From positions 9,532 to 73,531 of the forward strand of contig CALVDZ010000008.1 in assembly GCA_944326445.1 (NCBI GenBank): a stretch of 64,000 bases of DNA. Reading direction: 5' to 3'. This stretch comes from an uncultured Helicobacter sp. (GTDB taxonomy: Bacteria; Campylobacterota; Campylobacteria; Campylobacterales; Helicobacteraceae). The first letter of the stretch is position 1. Each line of letters starts with the position of its first letter. Position numbers and translations under genes: made by a program. Shown piece after piece: positions 9,060 to 17,423 of this stretch. The notes under the pieces are model-generated. The model made no database searches. It was not told the origin of the DNA and saw only the letters and a list, made by a program, of their open reading frames with translations.

Positions 9060-9797
9060 ATGGCGTATCTGGCGGTTGTGGGCTCTCATACCGATGTGGG
9101 CAAAACCGCCGTGAGTGCCGCGCTGTGCCACACGCTAGGGTTTGCCTATCACAAGCTTATCCAAGCTGGCACGCCCACCGATAGCGAGGCAGTCGCTGCC
9201 CTCACGCCCCACACACCCATAATCCCTAGTGCCATCACACTGCGCACGCCCACCTCTCCTCACCGCGCCAAGAGGCTAGAATCCCTAGAATACGACGCCC
9301 TCGCCCTGCCCCTACCCACGCTCCCAATGCGCGATGAGCCTGTGGGAAAATCTGCCCCCACGCCTAGCCCTAAATCTACTCCCAAAAAACCCGCGCCCAA
9401 ACCTGCGCATATCCTCATCGAGACTGCCGGAGGGCTCTATACGCCACTAGATTCTGTGCATTGTGTGCTTGATTGGGTGGCGCACCATCGCCTGCCCGTG
9501 GTGCTTGTGGGGCGGCACTATCTAGGCGCAATAAACCATATGCTATTAAGCTTGCAATCTCTCAAAGCGCGCGGGGTGCCTCTCCTAGGGCTTGTCATCA
9601 GCGGGGCGTGCGATGATGAGGGGCGCGATAGCGAGGCGTTTATCTCACAATATGTGGGAGTGCGTATCGCGCATTTGGGGGAGTTTGGGAGCAGTGAGGA
9701 GTTTGCAAGTGCGGCAAATGCGCTAGCGCGTGAGCTAGAAGCACTCAAATCCCCCCTACTACACTTGCGCACCACGACACACAAGGAGCAGCTTTAA
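9060..9797 (+). CDS. bioD: Dethiobiotin synthetase BioD
   Basis: 245 residues from the ATG at 9060, which follows a strong AAGGAGGT. BioD closes the ureido ring of dethiobiotin using ATP and CO2. The P-loop GSHTDVGKT is at residues 8-16, and HILIETAGGLYTPLD corresponds to the family's E-G-A-G-G switch block, with Thr in place of the first Gly. INHMLLSLQSLKARGVPLLGLV is the usual C-terminal region. A Pro/Lys/Ala-rich segment (about residues 93-117) just before this block looks like an insertion. bioA is in the same window but 51 kb away. Confidence 0.93.
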   Translation: MAYLAVVGSHTDVGKTAVSAALCHTLGFAYHKLIQAGTPTDSEAVAALTPHTPIIPSAITLRTPTSPHRAKRLESLEYDALALPLPTLPMRDEPVGKSAPTPSPKSTPKKPAPKPAHILIETAGGLYTPLDSVHCVLDWVAHHRLPVVLVGRHYLGAINHMLLSLQSLKARGVPLLGLVISGACDDEGRDSEAFISQYVGVRIAHLGEFGSSEEFASAANALARELEALKSPLLHLRTTTHKEQL

Positions 9798-9853
9798 CCA
9801 ACCCCTAATGCTTTGCGTGCTAAAATCCCAAGATTTTATCACAAAGGATACCC

Positions 9854-12337
9854 TTGAAGACTGCTACACTTCTCATAGAGATACTCACCCAAGAACTCCC
9901 CGCAATCCCCTTTTTGCAAGAATTTCCCCATATCGCTACCAAATGGCAGGATTCACTCCGTGCCCACCATATCGCGCCCTGTGAGGTACAAGTATTTTTC
10001 ACCCCTAGGCGTATCGTGCTCTATGCTAGGGACTTCCCGCTCTACTCCCAAGATCGCGTGATAGAATCTTATGGCGCACCCATTAACATAGCCTATGAAA
10101 ATGGCGATGTGTGCGGCGCGCTCACTAAGGCGGGAGAGAGCTTTTTTGCTAAGCATAGCCTAGATCCAAAGGAGGATCGCGACAAAGTCAGCATAGCTAC
10201 CAAAGATGGCAAGGAAGTGCTGTATTTCTCCCATACCCAAAAGGGCGTGGAATCTGCTAGCTTGCTCCAAGAGATTTTTAGCGCGTTTTTGGGGAAACTA
10301 AGCTTTGGCAAGAGTATGCGTTGGGGGGCTCTAAGCGAGGGCTTTATCCGCCCTATTGAGAATATCTGCGCGTTTTTGGGCGAGACTTGCCTACACCTTA
10401 GCGCGTTTGGGGTGGATTCTAAGCCACAGACTTTTGGGCATAGGGATTTGGGCTTTGCGCCCATTAGTGTGGGGAGCGCGGCGGAGTATTTTGAGGCGTT
10501 GCACACACACAAGGTGATTCTCAACCAACAAGAGCGCAAGGAGCAAATCCTAGAGCAAATTAGCGAGATTGAGCGCGCCCATAGCATAGAGGTGGAGATC
10601 GATCCCGTGCTGCTTGATGAAGTGGTGGCGATCACGGAGTATCCGAGGGTATTGCTTGGGGGCTTTGGCGAGGAGTTTTTGGAGCTGCCAAAGGAAGTCA
10701 TCATCACTTCTATGAAAGAGCATCAGCGGTATTTTGCAATCCACAAGCAGGGGCGGCTTTTTAATGGCTTCATCGTCGTGAGCAATTCCACAAGCAGCGA
10801 TACTTCACTCATCATCGCGGGTAACCAAAAGGTGCTCAAAGCGCGCCTAAGCGATGCGATGTTTTTCTATCGCAACGACTTAAGGCGCGGGCTAGAGACA
10901 GAGGGGCTAGAGCATATCCTCTTTGTGCAAAATCTAGGGAGCTTGGCGGATAAAAGCAAAAGAGAGCTGCAAATCGCACAGATTCTGTATGCCAAATACG
11001 CGCCCACTCACAACTTCGCGCCTAAGAATTTTGCGGAGCTTTTGGCGCAGAGTGTGCGCTTGGCTAAGGCGGATTTGCTCACCGAGATGGTGTATGAGTT
11101 TCCTGAGCTGCAGGGGATTATGGGCGGGTATTATGCGCGCGCACTCGGCTTAGATACGCTAGTAGCACAAGCCATCAGCGAGCAGTATCTGCCCACGGGG
11201 GAAGATTCTGCGCTGCCCTCAAATGCGCTAAGTGCGATAGTGAGCCTCTCAAATAAGCTTGATAGTATCTTTGGGCTTTTTAGTATTGATAAAATCCCAA
11301 CGGGCTCTAAAGATCCCTTCGCCCTGCGGCGCGCGGCAAATGGCGTGATAAAGATTATCCAACATATGGGCTTTAGCTTTAGTCTGCGCGAGGATTTGCG
11401 CACGCTCTATGAGACGCTAGGCTATGGCAAAGATTCACAAAGCAGAGCGAGCGAGGATTCACTCGCCACGAGCGATACGCAATTTTCACAAAGTGAAAAT
11501 TGCAATGAAAAAATAGAATCTGGCTCGGTTTATAAAAAAGGTGTTAGCCCAAGCGGCGTTCCTGAGGTGGCGGCACCAAATGGGGTTTTAGATTCTAAAA
11601 AATCTCCTGTATGCTCGCGCAGCGGAGCGAGTGGCGATTCACTCGCTACGAGCGATAACAAGTTTGCTACGCAAACTTGCATTAAAAGAATAGAATCCAC
11701 AACCACCAACGGCGTTATAGAATCTAAACAATCTAAGCAAAGAGATTTGGGCAGTGTATGTGCGCGCAGCGGAGGCAATGAGGGCTTAGCCCTCATTGAC
11801 GATAACAAGTTTGCTACGCAAACTTGCATTAAAAAAATAGAATCCTTTTTCCTCGAGCGGCTTGAAAACGCCCTGCCCATAAACCCCTCGATTTTCCGCG
11901 CGGCACTCTGTGGGCTTGATACACACAACCAACCACAGCGCGATATCAATACCCTTATCCAAAACGCCCTCACACTCCACGAAGTCTTTGCGAGCACGCA
12001 GGATAAGCCCGCGCTCCTTAGCACCTTTAAGCGCGTGGCAAATATTTGCAAAGACATCGATCTTAGCGCGCTAGTTTCTATCAATCCCGCGCTTTTTACC
12101 CACGATGCAGAATCTCGCCTTTTTGAAAGCTTTATGGGGATTAAAAATCGCTCATTTACCTCGCGCCTAGAGCACACGCAGGCACTCTTTGCGCTCAAAA
12201 ATCCGCTTGAAGCATTTTTTGAAAATGTGCTAGTCAATGATAAAGATGAGCGCTCAAGGGCTAATCGATACGCGCTTATTGGCGGGATTTATCGGGAGTT
12301 TTTGACTATCGGCGACATCGCCCAAATCGCTATCTAG
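9854..12337 (+). CDS. glyS: Glycyl-tRNA synthetase beta subunit GlyS with repeat-derived insertion
   Basis: 827 residues, TTG start after AAAGGA. The beta subunit of the alpha2beta2 enzyme binds tRNA-Gly; the start TLLIEILTQELPAIPF, the KSMRWG motif, the ITEYPRVLLGGF block and KLDSIFGLF...PTGSKDPFALRRAANGVIKI are typical. The protein is longer than the ~700 residues usual for the group. The excess is a block at about residues 526-662, rich in Ser, Asp and Lys, containing KKGVSPSGV, SRSGASGDS and two NKFATQTCIK units. That block is two tandem copies of a dispersed hairpin element kept in frame. It falls between the catalytic-like core and the C-terminal anticodon-binding part (FFLERLENALPIN onward). 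The alpha subunit gene is not in the window. Confidence 0.95.
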   Translation: MKTATLLIEILTQELPAIPFLQEFPHIATKWQDSLRAHHIAPCEVQVFFTPRRIVLYARDFPLYSQDRVIESYGAPINIAYENGDVCGALTKAGESFFAKHSLDPKEDRDKVSIATKDGKEVLYFSHTQKGVESASLLQEIFSAFLGKLSFGKSMRWGALSEGFIRPIENICAFLGETCLHLSAFGVDSKPQTFGHRDLGFAPISVGSAAEYFEALHTHKVILNQQERKEQILEQISEIERAHSIEVEIDPVLLDEVVAITEYPRVLLGGFGEEFLELPKEVIITSMKEHQRYFAIHKQGRLFNGFIVVSNSTSSDTSLIIAGNQKVLKARLSDAMFFYRNDLRRGLETEGLEHILFVQNLGSLADKSKRELQIAQILYAKYAPTHNFAPKNFAELLAQSVRLAKADLLTEMVYEFPELQGIMGGYYARALGLDTLVAQAISEQYLPTGEDSALPSNALSAIVSLSNKLDSIFGLFSIDKIPTGSKDPFALRRAANGVIKIIQHMGFSFSLREDLRTLYETLGYGKDSQSRASEDSLATSDTQFSQSENCNEKIESGSVYKKGVSPSGVPEVAAPNGVLDSKKSPVCSRSGASGDSLATSDNKFATQTCIKRIESTTTNGVIESKQSKQRDLGSVCARSGGNEGLALIDDNKFATQTCIKKIESFFLERLENALPINPSIFRAALCGLDTHNQPQRDINTLIQNALTLHEVFASTQDKPALLSTFKRVANICKDIDLSALVSINPALFTHDAESRLFESFMGIKNRSFTSRLEHTQALFALKNPLEAFFENVLVNDKDERSRANRYALIGGIYREFLTIGDIAQIAI
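11425..11845 (+). repeat. Family R1 palindromic element, two tandem copies inside glyS
   Basis: Modules recur here and at 14500-14752, 42533-42790 (inverted) and 50965-51133. They include GGTGTTAGCCCAAGCGGCGTT-type cores (11540-11560), the hairpin GAGGGCTTAGCCCTC, and AAGTTTGCTACGCAAACTT, present twice (near 11650-11680 and 11810-11830). The hairpin GCAATTTTCACAAAGTGAAAATTGC has a differently sequenced counterpart in the Dld copy, so structure is kept where sequence drifts. The stretch is translated without a stop as part of GlyS. Confidence 0.85.
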
Positions 12338-12373
12338 CGCGCGTGCGCCACACACAACAACAAAGGAGCAACA

Positions 12374-15300
12374 ATGCGAGATTATGAGAGTTTTGCACAA
12401 GAGTGCAGGGAGTTTTTGTTTGACACACACGCGGGAGTGCGCCAATACAGAATCTATGAAAGCTACATTATGCGCTTTGCCTATGGAGTGGATGCCTCGT
12501 GCTACCGCTATATCCCTAAACTCGTGCTAAAGCCCGTGAGTGAGGCAGAAGTGGTGCGTATCATTGGCTTAAGCAAAACCTACAATATCCCGCTAACTTT
12601 TCGCGGCTCTGGCACGAGTCTAAGCGGGCAGGCGTGCGGGGATAGCGTGCTTGTAGTGTGTATGCACAAATGGCAAAATATCAAGGCGAGTGCGGATTCT
12701 ATATGGTGTGATTGCGGGGTAATAGGCATAGAGGCAAACAACGCGCTTAAAGCTTTTGGCAAAAAAATCGGTCCTGATCCCGCGACGATCAATAACGCAA
12801 GCATTGGCGGGATTTTTTCAAACAATTCTAGCGGAATGTGCTGCGGTGTGAAGCAAAATAGCTACCAGACGATAAAATCCATCCGCGTGATCTTACACGA
12901 TGGCTTTATCCTAGACACTTCAGATGCTGATAATGTGCAGGAGTTTGTGCGCACGCACGCCCAAATGGTGGAGCAAATCCTATCCTTGCGTGAAGAGATA
13001 GTGAGCGATGAGGCATTGCGCAAAGAGATAGAGCGCAAGTTTGCCATCAAAAACACCACGGGTTACGCGCTCAATGCTTTGAGCGATTTTGCGGATATAA
13101 AAGACATTTTAAACCATATCTTTATCGGTGCGGAGGGGACACTTGGCTTTGTCTCGCGGGTGGAATACACACCGGTAAAGGACTACGCGCTCAAAGCCTG
13201 CGCGCTGCTTTTTTATGAAAATCTCGGGTTGGCGGCGGGGGCGATTGAGATCCTCTCGCGCAATGATGATAAGGTGAGCGCGGCGGAGATTATGGACTAT
13301 GCGTGCCTAAAGGCGGTGAGCGGTATAGAGGGTATGCCCCAAGAGCTCGCAAAGATAGCGGAGGGGAATTGCTGTATCTTAATCCAAATAGAATCTGATA
13401 GCAAAGCGGAGCTAGATTCACACATAGAGGCGGTGAGAGGGGAGCTAGAGCGCGTGCCTACGCTTTTTGGGATAGAATTTAGCTTTGATGAAGCCACGCA
13501 AGCCAAATGGTGGAAAGTGCGCAAGGGGCTTTTGCCCATATCAGCAGGCACTAAGAGGCGCGGTAGCACGGTGATCACAGAGGATATTTGCTTTGAGATT
13601 CCAAACTTTGCTAAGGGGATTGAGGGGATTGGGCGGCTATTTAGAGAATACGCGTTTGATGGGATTATCTTTGGGCACGCGCTCAGTGGGAATGTGCATT
13701 TTATCATCACGCCCTTGCTTAGCGATACAAAGGAGCGTGAGAACTTCGCGGCGTTTATGGATAAGATGGTGGAGCTAGTCATCGCGCTTAAGGGCAGCAC
13801 CAAAGCCGAGCACGGCACGGGCAGAATGATGGCGCCATTTGTGGAGCAAGAGTGGGGAGAAAAAGCCTATGGGCTCAATAAACGCATTAAAGCCATTTTT
13901 GATGAGCGCAATCTCTTTAACCCCGATGTGATTATCTGCGAGGATAGGGAGATTCATATCAAGAATCTAAAGCCCGCGCATAGTATTGAGGATTATCTAG
14001 AGGCGTGTATGGAATGTGGGTTTTGCGAGAAGGTGTGCCCAAGCAAAAACATCACGCTAACCCCTCGCCAGAGAATCGCGGTGTATAGGGAGATAAAGCG
14101 GCTTGAGAGCCTCACGCACATAAGCGCGCAAGAGCGCGAGGAGCTAGAATCTTTGCGCAGGGATTATGCGTATTTTGGCGTGGCGACTTGCGCGACTTGC
14201 TCGATGTGCGCCACCCTCTGCCCGCTAGAGATCGACACTGCCAAAATCGCCACAAACACCAAAAACGCCAATGCCTCCAAGCTCGCAAGCACCATCGCAG
14301 GCGTGATAGCGCGCAATATGGACAAGGCGAGCAAGGTAGCAAGATTTAGCGTGGGCGCGGCAAATGTGGGGGCTTCGCTACTGGGGAGCAATGTGCTAAA
14401 AAGCTTTAGCACTTCCCTCAATAGAGCCCTCCACACGCCCATAGTGCCCAAATATATGCCCACCAAAAACACCTACGCTCTAGAATCTAAAATGCTAGAT
14501 TCTATAAAATCCGCTATGAGTGGCGGAGCGAGCGATAGCAATTTGCCACAAGCAAATTGCAGTGAAATGATAAGCCCTAGCCCGGTTTATAAAAAAGGTG
14601 TTAGCCCAAGTGGCGTTGATGACGCGCTGGCACTAAATGGGGTTTTGGATTCTAAAAAATCTCCTGTATGTTCGCGCAGCGGAGGCAATGAGGGCTTAGC
14701 CCTCATTGACGATAGCAAGTTTGCCACGCAAACTTGCATTAAAAATAATGACAAAATCCTCTACCTCACAAGCTGTCTTAATCGCGTGTTTGCGCCCCCT
14801 AGACAAGCAGCAGACAAACGCCCAATACAAGCGGTGTTTGAGAGCCTCTGTGCCAAAGCAGGCATAAGCGTGCTCTACCCCAAAAATATCGCTAAAATGT
14901 GCTGTGGCAAGGCGTTTAAGGACTTCACAACCAAAGATCCTAGCCTAAATCCCCTCCACCACACACTACAAGAGCTCCTAGAGGCTTCAGAAAATGGCGC
15001 AATCCCCATCGTGTGCGATCATAGCGCGTGCAGTGGCGAGCTAGTGGAGCAGCTCAAACACTTGCGCGGCTTTGAGGCGTTGCGCGTGGTTGATATGAGC
15101 GTGTATGTGCGCGATGAAATCCTGCCGCGCGTGCGTATCGCGCCCCTTAGTGAATCTGTGGGCGTGTATGCGGTGTGCTCGTGCAAAAGACACGCGTGGG
15201 CGGAGAGTATCTATGAGATAGCCGCGCACTGCACGCGTGGCGAGGTGGTTACGCACCCACAGACTTATTGCTGCGGCTTTGCGGGGAATAAGGGCTTTAG

Positions 15301-15523
15301 CGCGCCAGAGCTCAACACTTCAGCTCTAGAGGACTTAGCGGAGCACTTCGCCACGCACAAGCCTAAGCGGATGTATGCCACTTCTAGCACTTGTGAAATC
15401 GGGCTGAGTGAAAGCACAAACCACGCGTGGCAGCATATCATCTATCTGCTCGATGAAGTGGCGCAATCGCGTGAGAGTGTGCAAGCCCACGAGGGCGCGC
15501 AAGTGTATGAGGGCGTGCGTTGA
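12374..15523 (+). CDS. FAD-linked oxidase with Fe-S and CCG domains (Dld / glycolate-oxidase type)
   Basis: 1049 residues, ATG after AAAGGAG. Order of parts: FAD_binding_4 domain (LTFRGSGTSLSGQACGDSV, GGIFSNNSSGMCCG), FAD-oxidase C domain ending near residue 530 (KAEHGTGRMMAPF, FNPDVI), and two 4Fe-4S clusters, CMECGFCEKVCP near 545-556 and CATCSMCATLCP near 605-616. Two cysteine-rich CCG domains follow (CCGKAF near 842, CCGFAGNKGF near 965). This is the layout of respiratory D-lactate or 2-hydroxyacid dehydrogenases and of H. pylori HP1222. About 87 residues at 705-792 (LESKMLDSIKS ... KFATQTCIK) are extra and derive from the R1 repeat; they lie between the Fe-S part and the first CCG domain. 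Substrate is inferred only. Confidence 0.9.
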   Translation: MRDYESFAQECREFLFDTHAGVRQYRIYESYIMRFAYGVDASCYRYIPKLVLKPVSEAEVVRIIGLSKTYNIPLTFRGSGTSLSGQACGDSVLVVCMHKWQNIKASADSIWCDCGVIGIEANNALKAFGKKIGPDPATINNASIGGIFSNNSSGMCCGVKQNSYQTIKSIRVILHDGFILDTSDADNVQEFVRTHAQMVEQILSLREEIVSDEALRKEIERKFAIKNTTGYALNALSDFADIKDILNHIFIGAEGTLGFVSRVEYTPVKDYALKACALLFYENLGLAAGAIEILSRNDDKVSAAEIMDYACLKAVSGIEGMPQELAKIAEGNCCILIQIESDSKAELDSHIEAVRGELERVPTLFGIEFSFDEATQAKWWKVRKGLLPISAGTKRRGSTVITEDICFEIPNFAKGIEGIGRLFREYAFDGIIFGHALSGNVHFIITPLLSDTKERENFAAFMDKMVELVIALKGSTKAEHGTGRMMAPFVEQEWGEKAYGLNKRIKAIFDERNLFNPDVIICEDREIHIKNLKPAHSIEDYLEACMECGFCEKVCPSKNITLTPRQRIAVYREIKRLESLTHISAQEREELESLRRDYAYFGVATCATCSMCATLCPLEIDTAKIATNTKNANASKLASTIAGVIARNMDKASKVARFSVGAANVGASLLGSNVLKSFSTSLNRALHTPIVPKYMPTKNTYALESKMLDSIKSAMSGGASDSNLPQANCSEMISPSPVYKKGVSPSGVDDALALNGVLDSKKSPVCSRSGGNEGLALIDDSKFATQTCIKNNDKILYLTSCLNRVFAPPRQAADKRPIQAVFESLCAKAGISVLYPKNIAKMCCGKAFKDFTTKDPSLNPLHHTLQELLEASENGAIPIVCDHSACSGELVEQLKHLRGFEALRVVDMSVYVRDEILPRVRIAPLSESVGVYAVCSCKRHAWAESIYEIAAHCTRGEVVTHPQTYCCGFAGNKGFSAPELNTSALEDLAEHFATHKPKRMYATSSTCEIGLSESTNHAWQHIIYLLDEVAQSRESVQAHEGAQVYEGVR
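14500..14752 (+). repeat. Family R1 palindromic element inside the Dld-type gene
   Basis: Contains a hairpin GCAATTTGCCACAAGCAAATTGC (near 14538-14562), then GTTTATAAAAAAGGTGTTAG, GAGGGCTTAGCCCTC and AAGTTTGCCACGCAAACTT. It is read in the same frame as in glyS and gives the same peptide units (KKGVSPSGV, SRSGGNEGLALIDDSKFATQTCIK). There is no stop and no disruption of the flanking domains. Confidence 0.85.
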
Positions 15524-16470
15524 AACATATCTCTGTGCTAAAAGATGAGGTGCTAGAGGCGTTTGCCCACCTTGAGCGTGAGGCAAATCCCCTAGTCCTC
15601 GATCTCACGCTTGGCTTTGGTGGGCACACGCTCGCGCTTTTGCAATCTTACCCCCACGTGCGAGTTATTGGCGTGGATAGAGACGCACACGCGCTAGAGC
15701 TAGCCAAAGAGCGGTTGGGGGCGCATAAAGGGCGCGTGGAGTTTGTGCAAAGCGACTTTGGGAGCGTGTGGGCGCGACTAGATAATGAGGACAAAGCGTG
15801 CGTGCGTGCGGTGCTAGCGGATATAGGCGTGAGCTCTATGCAGCTAGATTCAGCGCAGCGGGGCTTTGGCTTTGCCTCACACACGCTAGATATGCGTATG
15901 GATACCTCCGCGCCCCTTAGCGCAAAAGAGGTGCTAAATGCCTACAGCCCTACGCAGCTAGAGCGGATTTTTAGCGAGTATGGCGAGATTAGAGAAACCA
16001 AAAAGCTCGTGCGCGCTATTGTGCAGCGGCGTGAGCGAGAGCCCTTTGGGAGCGCGAGGGAGTTTAGCGAGCTCTGTGCGCGCACCCTCACGCGCACCAA
16101 GGGGATAAATCCCGCCACGCAAGCCTTTCAGGCGATTAGGATAGAAGTTAATGATGAGCTAGGGCAGCTAGAGGGGCTTTTGGATTCACTGCAAGGGGCG
16201 TGGGGTGAGGGGTTTTTGCGCGGGGCGCGCGTGGGGATTATTAGCTTCCACTCGCTAGAAGATCGGATTGTCAAAAACGCGTTTAAACAATGGAGTAAGG
16301 CGTGTGTGTGCCCACATAGCGCGATGAAATGCGTGTGTGGCGGGGATAGTGCGCTGGGCGAAGTGGTGCATAAAAAGCCCATAATCCCAAGTGAGGGAGA
16401 AATCGCCCACAATAGCCGCGCAAGGAGCGCGAAGCTACGCGTCTTTGCCTTTAGGGAGGGTGGGCGATGA
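15520..16470 (+). CDS. rsmH: 16S rRNA (cytosine-1402-N4)-methyltransferase RsmH
   Basis: 316 residues. The TTG start overlaps the Dld-type stop by 4 nt (TTGA), so translation is probably coupled. Methylates C1402 of 16S rRNA using S-adenosylmethionine. Seen: LDLTLGFGGHTLALL (SAM-binding), LADIGVSSMQLDSAQRGFGF, the MRMDTSAPLSAKEVLN block, and the C-terminal ISFHSLEDRIVKNAF signature. The ftsL-like gene follows with an ATGA overlap, as in the division cluster of other bacteria. Confidence 0.96.
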   Translation: MKHISVLKDEVLEAFAHLEREANPLVLDLTLGFGGHTLALLQSYPHVRVIGVDRDAHALELAKERLGAHKGRVEFVQSDFGSVWARLDNEDKACVRAVLADIGVSSMQLDSAQRGFGFASHTLDMRMDTSAPLSAKEVLNAYSPTQLERIFSEYGEIRETKKLVRAIVQRREREPFGSAREFSELCARTLTRTKGINPATQAFQAIRIEVNDELGQLEGLLDSLQGAWGEGFLRGARVGIISFHSLEDRIVKNAFKQWSKACVCPHSAMKCVCGGDSALGEVVHKKPIIPSEGEIAHNSRARSAKLRVFAFREGGR

Positions 16471-16835
16471 GCCAAGAGAATGCCTTTAGTTTTGAGCAAG
16501 ATGGGTATGATGAGCACTCGCCTTTGAGTGCGTCTGCTCATACGTGCCAAAGCCCACAGGAGCGAGAAGCTCTCGCGCAGGGCTTGCAGGAGGAAAATGT
16601 CGTGGGTGCTAGGCATTTGCTGTATGGGCTTGGGCTCTTTGTCGTGATTGTGGGATTGTGCTTCCCCAAAATCTATCTCACAAACACCATTTATGCCACG
16701 AGCAAGGAGGTTTTGAGCCTGCAGACGAGTAGGGAAATCCTTTATGAGGAAAACAAAAAATTGCGCCGCGAGCTTGAGGATATCGATTTTAGATTCCGTG
16801 TGCTTGATAACCTCGAGCAGGAGCAAAACTTTTGA
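16467..16835 (+). CDS. FtsL-like bitopic membrane protein
   Basis: 122 residues, starting in an ATGA overlap with rsmH. The layout is a hydrophilic cytoplasmic N-terminus (~50 residues), one membrane segment (LLYGLGLFVVIVGLCFPKIYL, about 51-71), then a charged helical stretch likely to form a coiled coil (TSREILYEENKKLRRELEDIDFRFRVLDNLEQ). Topology, size and place directly after rsmH match FtsL, a divisome protein that works with FtsB and FtsQ. FtsL sequences diverge strongly, so the call rests on position and architecture. Confidence 0.65.
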   Translation: MSQENAFSFEQDGYDEHSPLSASAHTCQSPQEREALAQGLQEENVVGARHLLYGLGLFVVIVGLCFPKIYLTNTIYATSKEVLSLQTSREILYEENKKLRRELEDIDFRFRVLDNLEQEQNF

Positions 16836-16897
16836 TGCAATTTGTCTTTGGCAAAGTGTTATTTGGGTGTGAGGCAAAGCCCTACTGCGCGTGTAAT

Positions 16898-16930
16898 TAC
16901 AGAATCTAGAGCGAGATTCTGTAGTTTTTT
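16898..16930 (+). terminator. Intrinsic terminator made of an inverted heptamer pair
   Basis: TACAGAATCT (16898-16907) pairs perfectly with AGATTCTGTA (16914-16923) around a 6-nt loop, followed by TTTTTT at 16925-16930. It lies 62 bp after the ftsL-like stop, so it probably ends the glyS-to-ftsL transcription unit. The stem consists of the over-represented heptamer in opposed orientation. Confidence 0.7.
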
Positions 16931-16966
16931 GGTTTAGCCGTGTCAGGGGTGCGATGTGGCATTTGC
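16929..16966 (+). repeat. Short repeat shared with 42769-42806
   Basis: A stretch of about 36 bp around GTGTCAGGGGTGCGATGTGGCA matches the sequence at 42769-42806 (GCGTCAGGAGTGCGATGTGGCA) with few changes. Both copies follow a T/G-rich run ending a heptamer-containing block. Function unknown; it may mark the edge of a larger repeat. Confidence 0.5.
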
Positions 16967-17189
16967 GCAGATTTTATCAAAACGAAGTTTCTTTAGAAAA
17001 CTTAGAGACTGATTTTTTGCTTGTAGCAGCAAGCCCGTAGAATCCACACCAAACAAGGCAAAGCCAAGCACGGAATGTAGAGAAAATACAGAATCTAGTG
17101 TAGGCTTAGAATCTAGCCTAACAGAATCTCGTGTAGATTCAGAATCTAAGGAGCTAGATTCTAAACTTTCCTTAGATTCTGAATCTGCC

Positions 17190-17380
17190 TTACATTCTGC
17201 GCTTGGCTTGCCCCCTTGGTGTGGATTGCGTGGGGTTACCAACGCAAACAAAAAAATTAGTCATTGCGGTGGTGCTTTGGGAGTTTTGTGCTGGTTTTGG
17301 GGTAGGAGTTACCTAGAGGGTAATGACTACTCCCAAAACCAGCACAACCTACCAAATGATTACCCAAGGAGCCATTTTCC
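17190..17380 (+). repeat. Family R2a dispersed repeat
   Basis: Conserved 5' part (GCGCTTGGC ... CAACGCAAACAAAAAAATTAG, CATTGCGGTG) and 3' end (ACCCAAGGAGCCATTTTCC) enclose a hairpin core. The outer arms are GTGCTGGTTTTGGG / CCCAAAACCAGCAC, with an inner GTTACCTAGAGGGTAATGAC hairpin. Related copies: 38643-38836, 53434-53626, and inverted inside rnpB. The rest of the 588-bp spacer (16836-17423) holds the terminator, the short repeat and a dense heptamer run (17085-17180); no gene is supported. Confidence 0.85.
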
Positions 17381-17423
17381 CTCGAGCAAAAGCGCAATGC
17401 CCTAACAGAATCTAGAGCCCTCT

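Noticed and set aside
11530..12237. 235-residue minus-strand frame opposite glyS
   Set aside because: Antisense to a clear GlyS coding region and its repeat insertion; no start signal or domain.
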